Source of the DNA: Symbiodinium natans | Taxonomy: Eukaryota > Sar > Dinophyceae > Suessiales > Symbiodiniaceae | Reading direction: 5' to 3' | Assembly: GCA_905221605.1 (NCBI GenBank) | Contig: CAJNDS010002447.1 | Coordinates: 281,442 to 345,441 of the forward strand | DNA: 64,000 nt | Shown here: piece after piece, positions 21,706 through 34,309 of the stretch | How positions within the stretch are numbered: position 1 is the stretch's first letter | Layout of the letters: each line of letters begins with the position of its first letter | Program-made: the position numbers and the translations under genes | Notes under the pieces: model-generated | What the model was told of the DNA's origin: nothing | The model's input: only the letters and a program-made list of their open reading frames with translations | Database searches by the model: none

Positions 21706-24690
21706 AGCGGATCGAACTTGGGAATCAGAAGCTTGAGCATGCAAAAGCCTGCAAATTAGCCATGCGTAAAACACCTGCCGGTTGACGGTACTAGAACGAG
21801 CACGAGCAGGAGAAGGAGCAGGACTCTGGCAAGCGACCCATTGTTTCTCAAAGTCTGCCGCAGCACGTCAATTGTTGCTTCGATGTGCTTCGATTTGCGG
21901 TCAGTATCCTCTCCATTGCTGCTCTCGGAACGATTGAGGGTCTGAAGGGCTTATAGGGTTTTTAGAATTTAGCTGCTACGGTCATGGAGAGTCACACTGG
22001 ATGGCGCAACGAGGCAAAGGCAGCTTCTACTATGTACAACTTCGGAGCCTATCTCGGAAATCTCCACCCTTCTCCGTTCTGCAACTTCAGCACCGTTGCC
22101 TAAGACTTGCAGCCCTGATATAATATAGACTATAATCAACCTTTGAACGGCCTCCAGGTGAAACGTGAACCCCAAACAGGCTACGAAGAACGTCTCAAGC
22201 CCGAGGTGACCCCAAGAGCTACAATCCATCCTAAGTGGTTAGGACTTCGGGTTTAGAGCGCTTTGGGCTCTTTCGGACTGTAGGGTTGAGGGGTTTACTT
22301 GGGGGTGCTACAGGCGAGCAGGCCCCCTCATCTCGCCGATGTCGCTTCGAAGAATGCAAGAGCTTGTCCAGGCCTCGGGCAACTTGCAGCAAGCGCGCTG
22401 CTGTCGGAGTCTACTCTGCACACCCGGTTTGAGAGAAAAAAAACCCTAAACCCCCTTTCCTCAAGAGTATGCTAGACCACGATCCCAAGGCCCAAGCTCG
22501 AAAACCATGCTGGAGCACGATTTGGACCGGAAAGGAGAAGCAGTTCTGTTCAGTGTTTAGGGTTTAGAAGCTGGGTTGCCTCCCAGGACCTAGGCAACAG
22601 TCCGATTTCGACACCCCAAGCACACGGGCTGAGACTTCAGATGGTGTATTTCAGGGGGCTAGCTGAAGAACTCATCCACGCTTTCGGGCTTTTCGAACCC
22701 TGACCTGAGCTCAACACTGTCAGGCGTGGGCCGGCTCCTGCCACATTTTGTTTGGGTTTAACTTATAAGTTTAGGGATGCTTATTGGCATTAAGCTCCGA
22801 ACCTCTCGACACTGTATCTCCCAACTCTACAATCTAAAACCCCGAATTTGGCAGGGATTGCCCCTACAACCTGAACACTCAACACGCTAAGCCCGCAAAC
22901 CCTCAAACCCAAGCCCCTGACACCCTGTCAACCCTACACCCTGTGAGCCCTAAACGCCCCAACCCTAAACCCTACACCCGAAGCCCTAAATTACGCCCTA
23001 AACTTAAACCCTGCACACCCTATACACACCCTATACACACCCTAAACACCTTAAACCCCACCCTGAACCATGGAAAGGGCAGTTCTGGGTCTCCTCTTCC
23101 TTGCCCTCGCTGGGCCGAAGCAGCTGCTGGGCCTCTGCCAGGAAGGCTTCGGGCCTAAGGCCTTCAGGGCCTCAGGGTGGGTGTTTAGGGTTTAGGGTTA
23201 TAGGGTTATAGGGTTATAGGGTTTAGGGCTTACGGTTTGGGATCAAATGGCACAGCAGCATGCCCAGTGCGCCATATAGCCTGCAACCCCAGACCTCCTG
23301 GAAAATGACATCAGAGACAATATGGGCCATGCTCTACCGGCATTTGTGTCCTGTACCGGCATTTGTGGCCTCTGGTGATGTCTCACTGCGTCGCCTTCGA
23401 TTAGCGGCAGCGAATGTGCGTGAATCTGACGACTTGAAAAACAGCGGATTATGATGTGGGCCGAGAGCACTTTGAAGAATCTGGCCGCTCGTGCTCAGCA
23501 TTCAGATGATATGCACTGCAATCGCCTGGAAAGGAACCTGCATTGCGCAGTGCCACCCTTGTGCACGAGGATGGGATGGCGTGCGTGAACAGGCGCGGCT
23601 TCAAGTTGTTCACGCAGTTCCATGATGAGATCGGCCTTGACTCGAAGTGGAAGGGAGCTTGGGAGCCTTTGCACACGACACCGAAATCACCGAACATTCG
23701 GCGCGACAGGGCCTTGCAGTTCTGTCGGGCCCGTGCTTCAGGGCAAGAGCTCGGCTTGTTGTTCAAGGCTAAGGGCTGTCACTCTGCACGAGCTTGGCTT
23801 GCACAATGCAAGAGCTCGCTCTGCTGGCGTTTAGCTTGCAGTTCCAGGCGAAGCGCCGTCACTCTGCACGAGCTCCGGCTGCTGTTCAGGACATCGGTTG
23901 GTCGCCATGCACACGCTTTGCTTGCTGTTCAAGGTGAAGGTTGTCACGCACGAGCTCGGCCTCCAGTTCGTAGAATGAGCGGCTGTGACATGATGTGTGG
24001 CTGGAAGCTGCTGATGTTCTGATGTTCTCTGTATCTCGCTGTGGTTGGAGAGATGCCGGAGCGTTGAGGCCGCATGGGCTGCGATGATAATGGCAATCCT
24101 TCGCGATGGTGTCGGGCTACTTTCTATGGGTCTTAGTATGAGCGCCGCAGGCCGTAGTTCTACACTGCTTTCGTGGTATTTCATGGAGCAGTTTCTACTT
24201 TGTTGTGCGGTGGTGGCTTTTGGCTGCTAAGGGCGGTTTTTGGGTTTCGCCTATCGGTTACATCCCTTGGTCTGGCCTCACTGTGTGAAATTCGGATCGC
24301 CCTGGCCGAGTTTATTGGCCTTGCAGGGGCCTCTTTCGAGCACAAGTCTTGTTCTGCCTGCTGGTCATCGGTCATGAGAGTTCCCTGCCTTCCCAGACTA
24401 CTGCTCCACACGCGAAGCTTGCTGTGTGCACACACTGGGCCCTGTCGGAGTCGACTTTGCACGTCATTAGCAGTAATTCGGGCGCGTACTCGTCTAAGCT
24501 ACTGAAACAGGAACAGGGTTTAGGGTTTAGGGGTTAGGGTTCAGGGCCTGCAGGTGTTTAGGGTTTGCAGGGCCTAAGGTTGCTTAGGGTTTAGAAGTGA
24601 GGGTCTGAAGGGAAGGAGCTTGGGGCTTCTAAAGTTCAGGGTTCAGGCTCAGGGCTGAACCTGCGACCCCCAACGACCCAACTACCACAA
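21706..24690. other. long unassigned stretch
   Basis: Contains heptamer-rich parts (22,800-23,240) and a heptamer-free block (23,240-24,500) with several long open frames on the plus strand, none with domains. A minus reading near 22,330-22,400 (LLQVARGLDKLLHSSKRHRR) is exon-like. About 23,745-23,975 holds degenerate internal repeats (see separate entry). Confidence 0.35.
23745..23975. repeat. degenerate direct repeats
   Basis: The phrase TCACTCTGCACGAGCT and neighbours such as CTTGTTGTTCAAGGCTAAGG recur in altered form at roughly 80-100 base spacing, at least three times. The repeats make the 159-codon plus frame across them less credible as a gene. Confidence 0.5.
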
Positions 24691-24699
24691 TTGTAGCGG

Positions 24700-27600
24700 G
24701 TTCTGATAGCCTGCTCTGGGGCAAAACGCTGCCAAAAGGGAGCCCAAGCAGACTGAGGGTCGCGGCTTATAGTTTCCCCAAATCCCCAAACCCGCACACA
24801 CGCGCGCGCCATCGCGCGCCGCTTCACAGCCGCCTGGATGCAGGCGGCGGGAAGAGGGGCATCCGGCTTCATGGCCGTCCAGCGCTGGAGCAGCTCCTGC
24901 GACTGCAAGTCGCAGTATAGGGGCGTGGGAGGGGGAGACGTTTGTGGAGAGGTTTGGGAGACCTTATGCATTTGGCACTTAGGGGGCTTGAGTTTCAGGG
25001 CTCTGGTTATAGAGCGGGGAGTAGGGTTTGGCAGGTTTAGGGTGTTAGGGTCTTTAGGAGTTGGAGGGCTTGTGGGGGGATTTAGGGTTTAGGACCGGGT
25101 TGGTTCAGGGTTCAGGGACGCCCCCACTGACATAAGTTCTAAACCTGGCTAAACTCCGAGCCTCTGAATAGCAACCAAAGCCGTGCCACAACCCTCAACC
25201 CTGAACCCTGAATAAACCCTAAACCCTATAAACCCTCAACAGGGGCCTGCAACGCCGTGCTGCGGCGAGCTTCTTCGGCAAAAGCTTCCTGGCTGCGGCG
25301 CTCCTGGATTTAGGGTTTAGGGTTTTAGGGTTTAGGATTCTAGGATTTTAGGGTTTAGGATTTTAGGGTTTAGGGTTTAGGCCGTGGGGTTGTGGAGTGG
25401 AAGGTTTAGGGTCGTAGGGGAGGTTTTCGGGCTTCAGTGCTTTGGTATTTCGAGTGGAGGATAAAGGTTTTCACTGAAGCAAAACAACACAAACACAACG
25501 CATCACAAGCGCATCCCCTTCACCCATCAGAAAAGGTTGCTTGCAGGGCTTGGGATCTAAAGGGCTTCTTTTTGTGTGTTGGGGCTCAAAGCGTATAGCG
25601 CCTGAACAAGGCGCCTTTCGGATGGGTCTAGGTTTAGGGTTTCGCGTTTTGAGTACCCTTCCTTCCTGTTAGAGGCTTGCACCCCACCTAAATTCCATCC
25701 TATCGCATCCTAACCCCACAAGAAGCCCCCAAACAGGAGCCCGCATCAGAAACGGTCGCACCTCTGCGGAAGTGGCTCGGAGGACGTCGGTCAGCCGTGT
25801 TCGCAAGGCTTCCGCGCTAGTGGCTTGCCACTGCAACTCCTGCAGGAAACCACAAAGCAGAGGACGGGCTTTGGAAACCCTAAAACTGTAAAAACCCTGA
25901 GAAGCCTGAGAACCGAAACAACCTACAAGCCCCAAACACCCTATAAGACCAAAAACCCTATCCAAACAAACCTAAACGGGAGTTGAACCTCAACCCCCTC
26001 TGCCTCAACCCTCCAAACCCAAGCCCGACATGTTATGCACCTATATATATATAGCATATTCTATGTTTATTTGCTATTTATTTATTTGTCTATATGCGGT
26101 CCTCATTGGCGGCGTCCAGGGACCGCTTGGTTGCATCAAACTGCAGCGAGGTCCGCTCCAGCCTTGGCACCGGGTGTAAGCGCTTTCCGGGGTCAAGGGC
26201 CAGCCAGCTCCCAAGCCCGAAACTCTAAACCCAGGGTTTAGGGTTTTAGGGTTTAGGGTCATCACACCGTGAACCCTAAGGCCTCAAATCCTAAGCCCTG
26301 AACCCTAAACCCGAGTGTTCTGTTGCACAACCACCGAGCCGAAAGTTTGGGGGGAGACCTCCACCGATGTCCAGCGGCCTTCAAAACAGATGCCACGGCA
26401 TGTGCTCGAAAGTAAGGGCTCCGGCTGCGTCTAGGGTTTAGGGCTTCGGGATCCGCAGGGCAATTTCTCTTTGAATTTAGGGTTTAGGGTCCAGAGCTTC
26501 GGGTTTACGGCTGGGGGTTTCGGGATCCGCGGGGCAGCCATGGAAGTTGGTAGACAGGAAAACTGAACCCCACATGCCAACCCTATTACTAAACCCTAAA
26601 ACTCGATAAGTCCGAAAACCCTTTCAGCCCCAAAGACCTACAAATTTCCTGAAAGCCCTTGCAGGCCTCAAACCCTACGAGCCCAACAGAGTCGATGCCC
26701 CCTTCACGCCCTTAGGTCTCTGCGTCCTGTTCTCTGTTTTTCGAGCAAACCCTGCAAACCCCTAAACCTTATACAAGGCCCATAAGCCCTGAAAGCCTTG
26801 CCATCAACCCACCAGCCCTAAGCCCAAAACACCAGATTTAGGAACATAGAGCCACACAAACACCCAGGACCTACAGCGGCCCCATCCCGAGCTTGATTCC
26901 CATCGTTCTGGGAAGGGCGCTGCCCAGCTCGCTGGTCGAGCTCGTCCCGCCTGGCGCTGAAAAGGGGGGGCGATTTTGAGTTTCAGGAGGTGCAGAGATT
27001 CCCTGAACCCTAACCCCCTAAATTGGAGTTTATGGGGTTTAGGCTTCTTACCGGGGGGGCGGGGGGCATCCATAGGGTGAGGGCTCCGAGTTGTGGGATT
27101 CAGGCGTTGAAGGGGATTAATTAATGGTTTCAGGGATTCGTGGGGTTTAGGGCTTCAGGGGTTCTAGGGATTAGCGGGGGTTCGGTTGTAAGGTGTTAGG
27201 CTAATGGGTTTAGGGATTCAGGCGCGGGTTCCGACACTCCGCGGTGCATGTCGTGTCCTTCAGGTGTTAGATAAATTCTATTGCTATGTTGTTCTAACTT
27301 ACTGTTTACCGACACTTACTTCTAAGCGTCACGAGCGCCGAAGTTGCTGAATTAGCGACATGATCTGAGGATCGATGAAGAGAGGGCGAGAATTCAGAGA
27401 AGGAAAGAACAAGAATCAGACTTGTCGCTGCCCGAAAGCCCTTTTGCCTGGATCTTAAACTGGGTATTGTTAACATGCGATTATGTGAATAGATTGAGAA
27501 AAGTATTATATTTTACCTTTTGTACAGAGCAGGGTTTTCTCCAGGCACACCCGAACCGTCCCCAACACCCCTGACCTTGATCGCCGCACACTCACCCGAA

Positions 27601-28904
27601 CCCTAAACCCCAAACCTTTTTCCGCCTGCGGCTCAAAAGGTGGAAGGCTCGGGGCCCAAGAGGAACTGTCGGGCCAGGTTCTCGTCGCCCCCAGCCGCCT
27701 CCAGAGCCAAGTGGCACCTGAAACTCGCTCTGAAACCCTATAGTCCCCTCCCCCGAATAGTTCCCCCCCCCCCACGCCCTAATGTTAAATATTCCCCATA
27801 CACCATAATAGTATGACTGTAACCTCAGTATCTAGTATCAACGGGGCGGAGGTTTAATATGAGGGGGAAGGTACAAAGACTTCCCTTGTCACGGAGCCCT
27901 TGTGACCCAACCCTGAACCCACAGGCTTAGGAGGGGGGGAGGGGGGGGGAATTAAGTTTTCGACTTCGGGTTCAAGCAGTCATCAGGAAGTCAGACTTAA
28001 AAGGACCCTTCCGCTAAACTGACCTCTCAAGAACGAGGCGCTTGGTGACCTCGAAGCCTGAGAGCGCAAGGCGCCCCACGGCGTCTTCGAAGACCGTGGC
28101 TTCGCTGAGGCCCAGCTCCAGACAAGGCAGGGACTCCAGGGACGGGTCCCCAGCGAAGATCGGGGCTCCCTGTATGCGCCACGCCGGCCGCGAGAGGGAA
28201 GGGTTTGAGGGCAGGGCAGGGCCCAAAGCGGCCGACTCTCCTCCGCCTTCCCCACCTTTGGCATTTTTGCCGGTTGTGCCCTCTCCTCCCTCTTCGCCCA
28301 CTTCACCCCCGGCCAGCTTCTTGGGCTGCTCGCCTTCAGCTGTCTCGGGCGGCGCGTCGGTCTTGTCGGTCGACTCGCCGAGCTCGGCGAAGATGTCCAC
28401 CTCCGTGTCCTTCGCTGAGCGGTAGACCACACGCAGTTCCGGTGCCGGCGGGAGCGGGAGGAACTCCCGATCCGGTCCCAGGCCGCCCCAGATGCCATGA
28501 TCCTCAGCACGCATGCTATCGGCAAGAGTGCCATCAGTGCCACCTCCCGAGGTGTCTTTTTGGGTATTCCTGGAAAGACTCGACAGGTCCCGGCGGGCGG
28601 CGCGAACGGCTGCAGCGGTCTTGGGCCTCTTGCTGAGCCAGCGCTGGCTGCCACAGGCCCCACAGCGGTCCTCTGCCTCGTCGTTCAACAACGTGCAGGC
28701 CGGACATGCCCACTGGTCATCGCCCTCCGGCCGCTTCTGCTTTCTGTCCGGGGGGAGCACAACCACGACCCCCGAGTTACGCACCGAGCTTCGCAAGCTG
28801 TTGCAGGCCCCGCATCTTGGAGCCTCAGACTCGTTCACCAAGGTGCAAGAGGGGCAAGTCCATCCTGTATCCCAGGCCAGCTCTTCGTCCAGCTGCGGCT
28901 CCAT
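24700..28904 (-). CDS. double RanBP2 zinc-finger and UBA-like protein
   Basis: Exon 1 (28,024-28,904) starts MEPQLDEELAWDTGWTCPSC. Residues near 10-35 and 55-85 are RanBP2-type zinc fingers: WTCPSCTLVNESEAPRCGAC and WACPACTLLNDEAEDRCGAC, each with the W-x-CxxC-x3-N and CxxC pattern. A long acidic, Gly-rich linker follows. The GT donor GAGAG|GTCAG joins exon 2 (27,656-27,717; TTTCAG|GTGCC) and a GC donor joins exon 3 (from 26,950; GCCAG|GCGGG); phases match. The joined part around GFEVTKRLVLERCH, LEAAGGDENLARQFLLGG resembles a UBA domain. Both modules bind ubiquitin in known proteins, so a ubiquitin-linked role is inferred. Later exons are probable at 26,340-26,420, 26,100-26,215 (HPVPRLERTSLQFDATKRSL), 25,700-25,865, 25,245-25,310 and 24,790-24,945, but joins and stop were not fixed. 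Confidence 0.7.
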
Positions 28905-29584
28905 GGCTTTGAACTGAGAAAGCCGAGCTTTTGAAGAATGCAATAATTACATACCTGATCTATACATATATATATATATATGTGCAAAACTCTCTCTCTC
29001 GCTCGCTCTCTATCGCACGCCTTCCTGCATTCATGCCTGTTACAGGGTTTAGATGGGGCTTTGCGCGAAGACTACCTCTTAGACTCTTGCCACCTCCTGC
29101 CTATACCGCCTCTCTTACTGCACAAACCCGACTGCTCGTCTTCCATGAGCTGAGCCTCTGTGCCGCAAGACCGTGCAAGTGGCAATGCCAAGTGCTTCGT
29201 ACAAAACCACACGGGGCACGGATGCTTGTTTTTCCTGGTTCGGGAGGGCATAGTGCGGCCCAATGTGCGAACCCAATGACTGCAGGCAAACAGGTCAGAA
29301 TCGCCATGCACAGCGAGTTGCCCAGGTTGGCGTTGACACCTTTCTCACTTCGCAGCTCAAAGTCAAACCACGAATGCGAAAACTCAATCATCCACACAAA
29401 TCTCATGCATGGCCCCGCACATTGGCCATGTCGACCATGCAAGTTCGCTCTTACTGGGGGCTGAACCCAAACCCCAAGTACCAAAACCCATTCAAATCAT
29501 GGCTTCTCTGAGTCTCTGTGGCACCCTAAACCGTTGACAATATTTTCCCAACAACTGCTTTTCAAGTACAAGTAGTAAACTCAC

Positions 29585-29660
29585 CTCCGTGCCTCCTCAG
29601 CCTCCTGACGTATCTCATCCACGTCCTGTTTGGGAGTCTTTGGATCTCTGACAACCCCAC
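29585..29660 (-). CDS. candidate exon, charged helix
   Basis: Reads VVRDPKTPKQDVDEIRQEAE and on to EARR, ending at the donor CACGGAG|GTGAG. The acceptor is uncertain. Coiled-coil-like composition, as in the exons to its right, which suggests one long gene on the minus strand. Confidence 0.5.
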
Positions 29661-29859
29661 GGCTGGAAGGTTCAAAGTTCATGGGTTTAGGGTTCAGGGC
29701 CTCTAGGGTTTAGGGTTCAAGGTGTAAAGTGCATGAAGGGCTTAGCTCTCGGGCCCATGGGCAGTTACAAGTAGGGCTGTACGTAAACCCGAAGCATACC
29801 CCCTCCTTCTCCCTCCCCCTTCCCCCCCAAGAGCCCTGAACTCCTTTATGTTCAGGTGG

Positions 29860-29920
29860 TGGAGCTGAGCTCACGGCAAGCTTTGGTGGACTTGGATCGT
29901 CGGCCCTCAGGATTTGCATT
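29860..29920 (-). CDS. candidate exon, Pro-rich
   Basis: Reads QILRADDPSPPKLAVSSAPP. Edges are approximate because several AG and GT/GC/GA sites are possible. Probably part of the same minus-strand gene as the exons at 29,585 and 30,013. Confidence 0.35.
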
Positions 29921-30012
29921 AGATGCTACAGCATGTCGAGGATATTACATAGTACATATATGTTATGTGATATACGAAAAATCGTATACTATATTATATT
30001 GAGATTCTAAAC

Positions 30013-30147
30013 CTGGGGGTCCAAGGACGACAGCTGCAGAGACCCCTCAGCCAGGGCTGAAACCTCCCTAAACAGCGCCTCAAGGGTTTGCAGCCCAGCC
30101 CAGGCCCCTGGCGCCCGCGCCCGTCCACGACATCGCCGCTCACGCTC
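30013..30147 (-). CDS. exon of a coiled-coil protein
   Basis: A 135-base exon, phase 0 at both ends, between GCGAG|GAGCG and CCCAG|GTTTAG. It reads ERERRCRGRARAPGAWAG, then LQTLEALFREVSALAEGSLQ and LSSLDPQ. The second half is a strong amphipathic helix. Upstream exons on the same strand near 30,290-30,345 (SRREARAAGLEWDLQAAGG) and 30,660-30,722 (ALSERHSRLCEEVREAEAA) have the same character. Confidence 0.6.
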
Positions 30148-30659
30148 CTCGCGGGCTGGGAATGTACGGCTGAGGGTATGTAGGTTTTAGGGTTTAGGGT
30201 TTAGGGTCCTACACCCCGAAACCCCTAAACCCTGAACCCCCCCTTCAGCTAATCCACACCGCTGACGCTTGGGCCACCCCCCAGCGGCCTGCAGATCCCA
30301 CTCGAGGCCAGCAGCTCGAGCCTCCCGCCGCGAACGCACTCACTGTGACCATGAGCAATATCAGGATTTAGGTTTTAAGGTTGGACATTCAGGGTTCAGA
30401 GTTGAGGGTTTGGGGTTTAGGGGCTTCTGCAGCTGTCAGGCGAACCCTGGCCCTAGCCCTAAACCCTTAAACCCTTAAATCCTAAACCCTAAACCTTAAA
30501 CCATCGGCGACAGGCGGTGTGACTCTAAGCATTCTCTTGCCGTTAAAAAATCCAACTCATGGGTAGAGCGAGGTCAAAACCTTAAACCCAAAACCGCTAA
30601 GCTCTTCGACCCTAAACCCGACACCCTTCCCGAAACCCTTCGACCCTAAACCCTAATCC

Positions 30660-30722
30660 CCAGTCTGCGGCCTCGGCCTCTCGCACCTCCTCGCACAGGC
30701 GCGAATGCCGCTCACTCAGCGC
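30660..30722 (-). CDS. candidate exon of a coiled-coil protein
   Basis: Follows TGAAG|GCGCTG and reads ALSERHSRLCEEVREAEAAD. Helical and highly charged. The donor is not settled because GAG|GCC occurs twice near the end. Confidence 0.5.
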
Positions 30723-32210
30723 CTTCAGGATTTAGGGAAATTCGGGTTTAGAGAGCTTGGGGCTTTAGGGTTCTGGGGGGGTTTAGGGCTTTAAGGATCT
30801 AGGTTTTGGGGTTTTGCGCTTTGGGGTTCGGGTTTTAGGGATTAGGGCTTCCGGTTTCAAGTTTCGGGGTCCAAAACCCAAACCCGTTTGAGGCCCACAG
30901 GGGTTTGGGGTGCAAGTCACAACTCCAGGAGCAAGGCGCCTGGAAAGCGCGCTCAGCTGCCTCACCAGAAGGCGCACAGGAAGCCCAGACAAACAAATAA
31001 GCCCTGATTGGTTGTAGGACTGTTTGGGTTCAGAGTTTAGGATTTAGGGTTTGGGGACAATGCCTGTGATAAGAGCTATAAGGGCCTAGGGTTTAGGGTT
31101 CCGTGCTCTACGGGTACTTCGGGGTTATGGGCTCAAGATTTCTACTGAGGATGAGGTTAGGGCTTACCAGCTCTTAGTGGGGGGAATCAGTTGCCCCAAC
31201 CCTCAACCGTTGAAGGTACCTAAGCCCAGGAGGCTGGCAGGCGATGACGCCCTTGAGCCCACAAACCCCGGATCAAACTTTGCACCACCAAAACGGTTTA
31301 GGCTTTAGGATTTGAGGGCTCCCTAAATCCCTTGCAAGGCACCCCTCCGACTTCGTATGCTAAGTCTTAAGCCCTTTCGCCCGCGCGCCTTCATGGCCCC
31401 CGGGTGGCCTGCAGAGACAAACTGCTTTGGGGACATGGGCAGTTCTCTGAACTAAAAGCCACTCGTTGGGTTCCGCTGTCTATTAAGCACAATTTCCTGC
31501 GTTGGCTTTCCATGGCCTTTATAGGGTTGATTACATCCTGGTTGGCAAAAACAACCAAAATTGTATCCCAAGGACCTCCCTGGCTGCAGTGTGGCAAGCT
31601 GGGCGCTTACGTAGAGATAATCAGAGAAGGAAGAACGGTCCCGACAGTGTGAGACAGGACATGTACCTTAAGTTACTGGGGTCTTGTAAAGCCGAAAAAG
31701 AGCCCAGGTTAAGCCCAACGCACACATGCTCCCCCGGCCTGCCAAGGCCACCGAAAACCCCCAGAAGGTCCCGCAAAAGCTGCAGGTTTAGGGTTTAGGG
31801 TTTAGGAAACCCTGACAGAAGCCCGAGGATCCTGGCCACCGGCCCGAGAACGGCTTCAACAAAGCTCCGCAACCAAGAAGCACCCAGCCTACCACCCCCA
31901 TCCCCTAAATCCGAAAACTAAACACCCATCCACCCTGTTCATCAACCCTACATAAAGCATCACAAACCCGAAAATCTCAAACCCCGTTCATAAACCCTAC
32001 ATCAACCCAAGCTCTCGAACCCTGCACCCTGGACCCTGCACCCTGCACCCTGATCCCTAAACCCTGAAAACCCTCAAGGTGTGAGGACCTTTCGAAGCTC
32101 CCGCGGCTGGGGATGCCTCAGACCTCCGGGGCTTTAAGGGTCCTAGGGTTGTAGGGTTTAGGGTTTAGGGCTCCAAGGCCCCTGCAGACGGCCGCCCCTG
32201 GGGGTGGTCG

Positions 32211-32363
32211 CTTCTCTATATTAGGGTCCAAAATTTGGGGTTACTATTCGAAGGCGGCCCCTTATGTTTAGGGTACCGAAAAGGGACCGACCGTATGGGC
32301 CGTTAATTGGGGAACCTCTATATAAAACCCAAGGGGCTTTTATGTCAGAATCCTTTAGAGAAG
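32211..32363. mobile_element. small palindromic element with CTTCTCTA ends
   Basis: Begins CTTCTCTATATTAGGGTCC and ends CTTTAGAGAAG, so the ends are inverted repeats of CTTCTCTAWA. The inside holds GGCGGCCCCTTATGTTTAGG and GGGACCGACCG. About 153 bases. The element at 17,398 also holds a GGCCGCCTTAT-type segment. Confidence 0.5.
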
Positions 32364-32674
32364 GTAAAGGGGCCATATTTTGGGACCATGTCACTTCCCC
32401 TATCAGGACAGAGTTTAAGGCTTGCTGGCCTATGTCTTTACGATGAGGAAGATTGAGAAATATCTAGGGCATAGGCCTAGGGCTTAGCTTGGGTTTGGAG
32501 TTCCGGGCTTGAGATTTAGGGTTTAGGGTTTAGGGTTCAGGGTTTCGGGTTTAGGATTGAGTTAGGAAGGCGAGCACGCTTTCCCGAAAATCCGAAACTT
32601 TGAGCACCAATTGAAGCCTTTAAGGACCGTACAGCCCCAAATATCCTTAGTAGGGTTTGTAAGCTATCGTGGTT

Positions 32675-32717
32675 TGGAGGGTGCATAGGGGTTAAGTTAA
32701 GCCCTATGCACCCTCCA
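32675..32717. repeat. perfect 16-bp hairpin
   Basis: TGGAGGGTGCATAGGG, an 11-base loop (GTTAAGTTAAG), and the exact complement. No poly-U or gene end adjoins it, so a terminator role is not implied. Confidence 0.8.
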
Positions 32718-33691
32718 GACCCCTCAAAGCTTCGAAACCCTAAACAGAAGGATCAGGTCCCTGTTACCCTGAGAACCTCTAAGCTCTATAATACACCCTT
32801 AAAAACCGATGAGCCAAGCAATCCGGTTAACCCTAGTATTAATTTGAACCGCATGAACCCAGGGCTTGGGGTTCATGGGATCTAAGGCACAAGTGCTATC
32901 CCGTTTGGCTTCGCCCACTGCCTGGATGGAGTTGACGGCGAGGACTCAGTGACCAAGACATGCACGGAAGCATTGCAATTGTCTGCAAGACCGAGAGAAG
33001 TGAACACCCGAAGTTATGAGCATCGACCTTGTCATCGAGCCTTGAAAAAGAATCCGTGAAAGCCCCAACGCCGCAGTTGATCTCTACACTCTGGCACCAG
33101 GTGCGTCAAGTACCCGGAGCGCGAATGGCTTTCCAAGCGGCCCTTGTTGAAATGCCAGCTGTCCAAACCCTGAACCCCAAACAGCAAGCCCTAAATCCTA
33201 AGCCCCAAACCCTAGACCCTAAACCCAAAGGACCCGAAGTCTCGGCCGCCCCGCAGGATCAGGAGGAGAGTGCGTAGGCGGGAGGTTTTGCAGGCCTGGA
33301 AATAGTAAAACAAAGGGCCTCATAATCCCCATACAGCCCTAGCCCTAAACCCTGAACCCTAAGCCCTAAACCCTAGAAGCCGAAAATACACATTCTCATG
33401 AAATTAGCTACAAACTCCCGATTTGGGTGCGGGGGTGTGGTGTTTAGGGGCGTCGGGTTTCGCGTGAAGGTTCAGGGCTTAGGATCGTTTCGGGTTTAAT
33501 GCCTTAGGGGTGTAGTGTAGGGTTTGGCTTCCCAGATGCAACAGCACATGCGGAGTTGCTCGAGCTTCGGGCTCTCTGTTTGGTGACCTTTGTAGAAGAG
33601 ATAAGGCTGTAAACCTACAAGGGGGCCCTCATTTAGCTATCCCCCACCCCCACTCCCGCCCAAACCAAAAAATACATAAAATAATAACAAT

Positions 33692-33748
<57 letters not shown>

Positions 33749-33749
33749 A
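33692..33749. repeat. CAT/ATC trinucleotide microsatellite
   Basis: About 19 uninterrupted units, flanked by A/T-rich sequence on both sides. Confidence 0.9.
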
Positions 33750-33954
33750 TAATAACATTACTAATCATGATAAACCCTAAACCCTAAACTCTAAACCCTG
33801 GAACGCCCCAAACCATGTATCCTGGCCAGTGGCCGTGTCGGGTGGCTTCAGGCTTATGGGGTTCAGGTGCCAAAGGTCTCTTGGCCTTTAGGCAGCACAC
33901 AGGGAACCCTGGACCCTAAACCCAAGGACCAAGGACTGCAAGAAAGGCATCAAG

Positions 33955-34075
33955 ACCTCAGGGTTTGGGAGCTTTCTTGGCTCTTTTCACAACAGAGGGC
34001 GCTTTCTTGGCTCTTTTCACAACAGAGGGGGCCAAGTCTCGAGCCCTGACACGGAGCCCGACATGAGGATCCAGG
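33955..34075 (-). CDS. candidate exon with lysine-rich tandem repeat
   Basis: The 30-base unit at 33,971-34,000 is repeated at 34,001-34,030 with one change. On the minus strand it encodes SVVKRAKKAP twice, in the frame RARDLAPSVVKRAKKAPSVV. The basic repeat recalls tails of DNA- or RNA-binding proteins, but this is inference. The splice sites are unclear and the stretch ends in a stop after AKKAPKP. Confidence 0.35.
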
Positions 34076-34309
34076 ATCTAGTTTCGGGTCCAAGGTCTTG
34101 GGCTTCTGAACCCTAAACCCTAAGCCCTGGACCCAAAAACCCCCAAACTCCATAAACCCTTTATACCCCATAAACTCTAAAAGGCGCCAAGCTCCAAGCC
34201 GAAGACGGCACCCCAGGGGCTGAATACCCTTAGCCCAAAACGGCTAACCTATTCTACCTAGTAGGATTCTATACAACCAAAAAAAGGTTAAAGGCTGCTT
34301 TGCCTTGCC

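Larger units (their letters stand above)
30930..33950. other. heptamer-rich DNA with scattered exon candidates
   Basis: Minus-strand readings that look like exons occur near 30,930-30,990 (LPVRLLVRQLSALSRRLAPG), 31,815-31,880 (SWLRSFVEAVLGPVARILGL), 32,085-32,130 (RRLRHPQPRELRKVL) and 33,520-33,600 (YKGHQTESPKLEQLRM). 32,885-33,170 is open on both strands and undecided. I could not join these. Confidence 0.35.

Noticed and set aside
23543-24022. A 159-codon plus-strand gene
   Set aside because: The frame crosses degenerate internal repeats, has no domain and opposes the orientation of all firm genes.
28042-28934. Several plus-strand frames of 68-145 codons
   Set aside because: They are shadows of the minus-strand RanBP2-UBA exon, whose CxxC zinc fingers and splice sites are much stronger.
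32885-33260. A plus-strand gene with frames of 60-80 codons
   Set aside because: The minus strand is equally open over the same bases, and no splice pair, start context or domain separates them.
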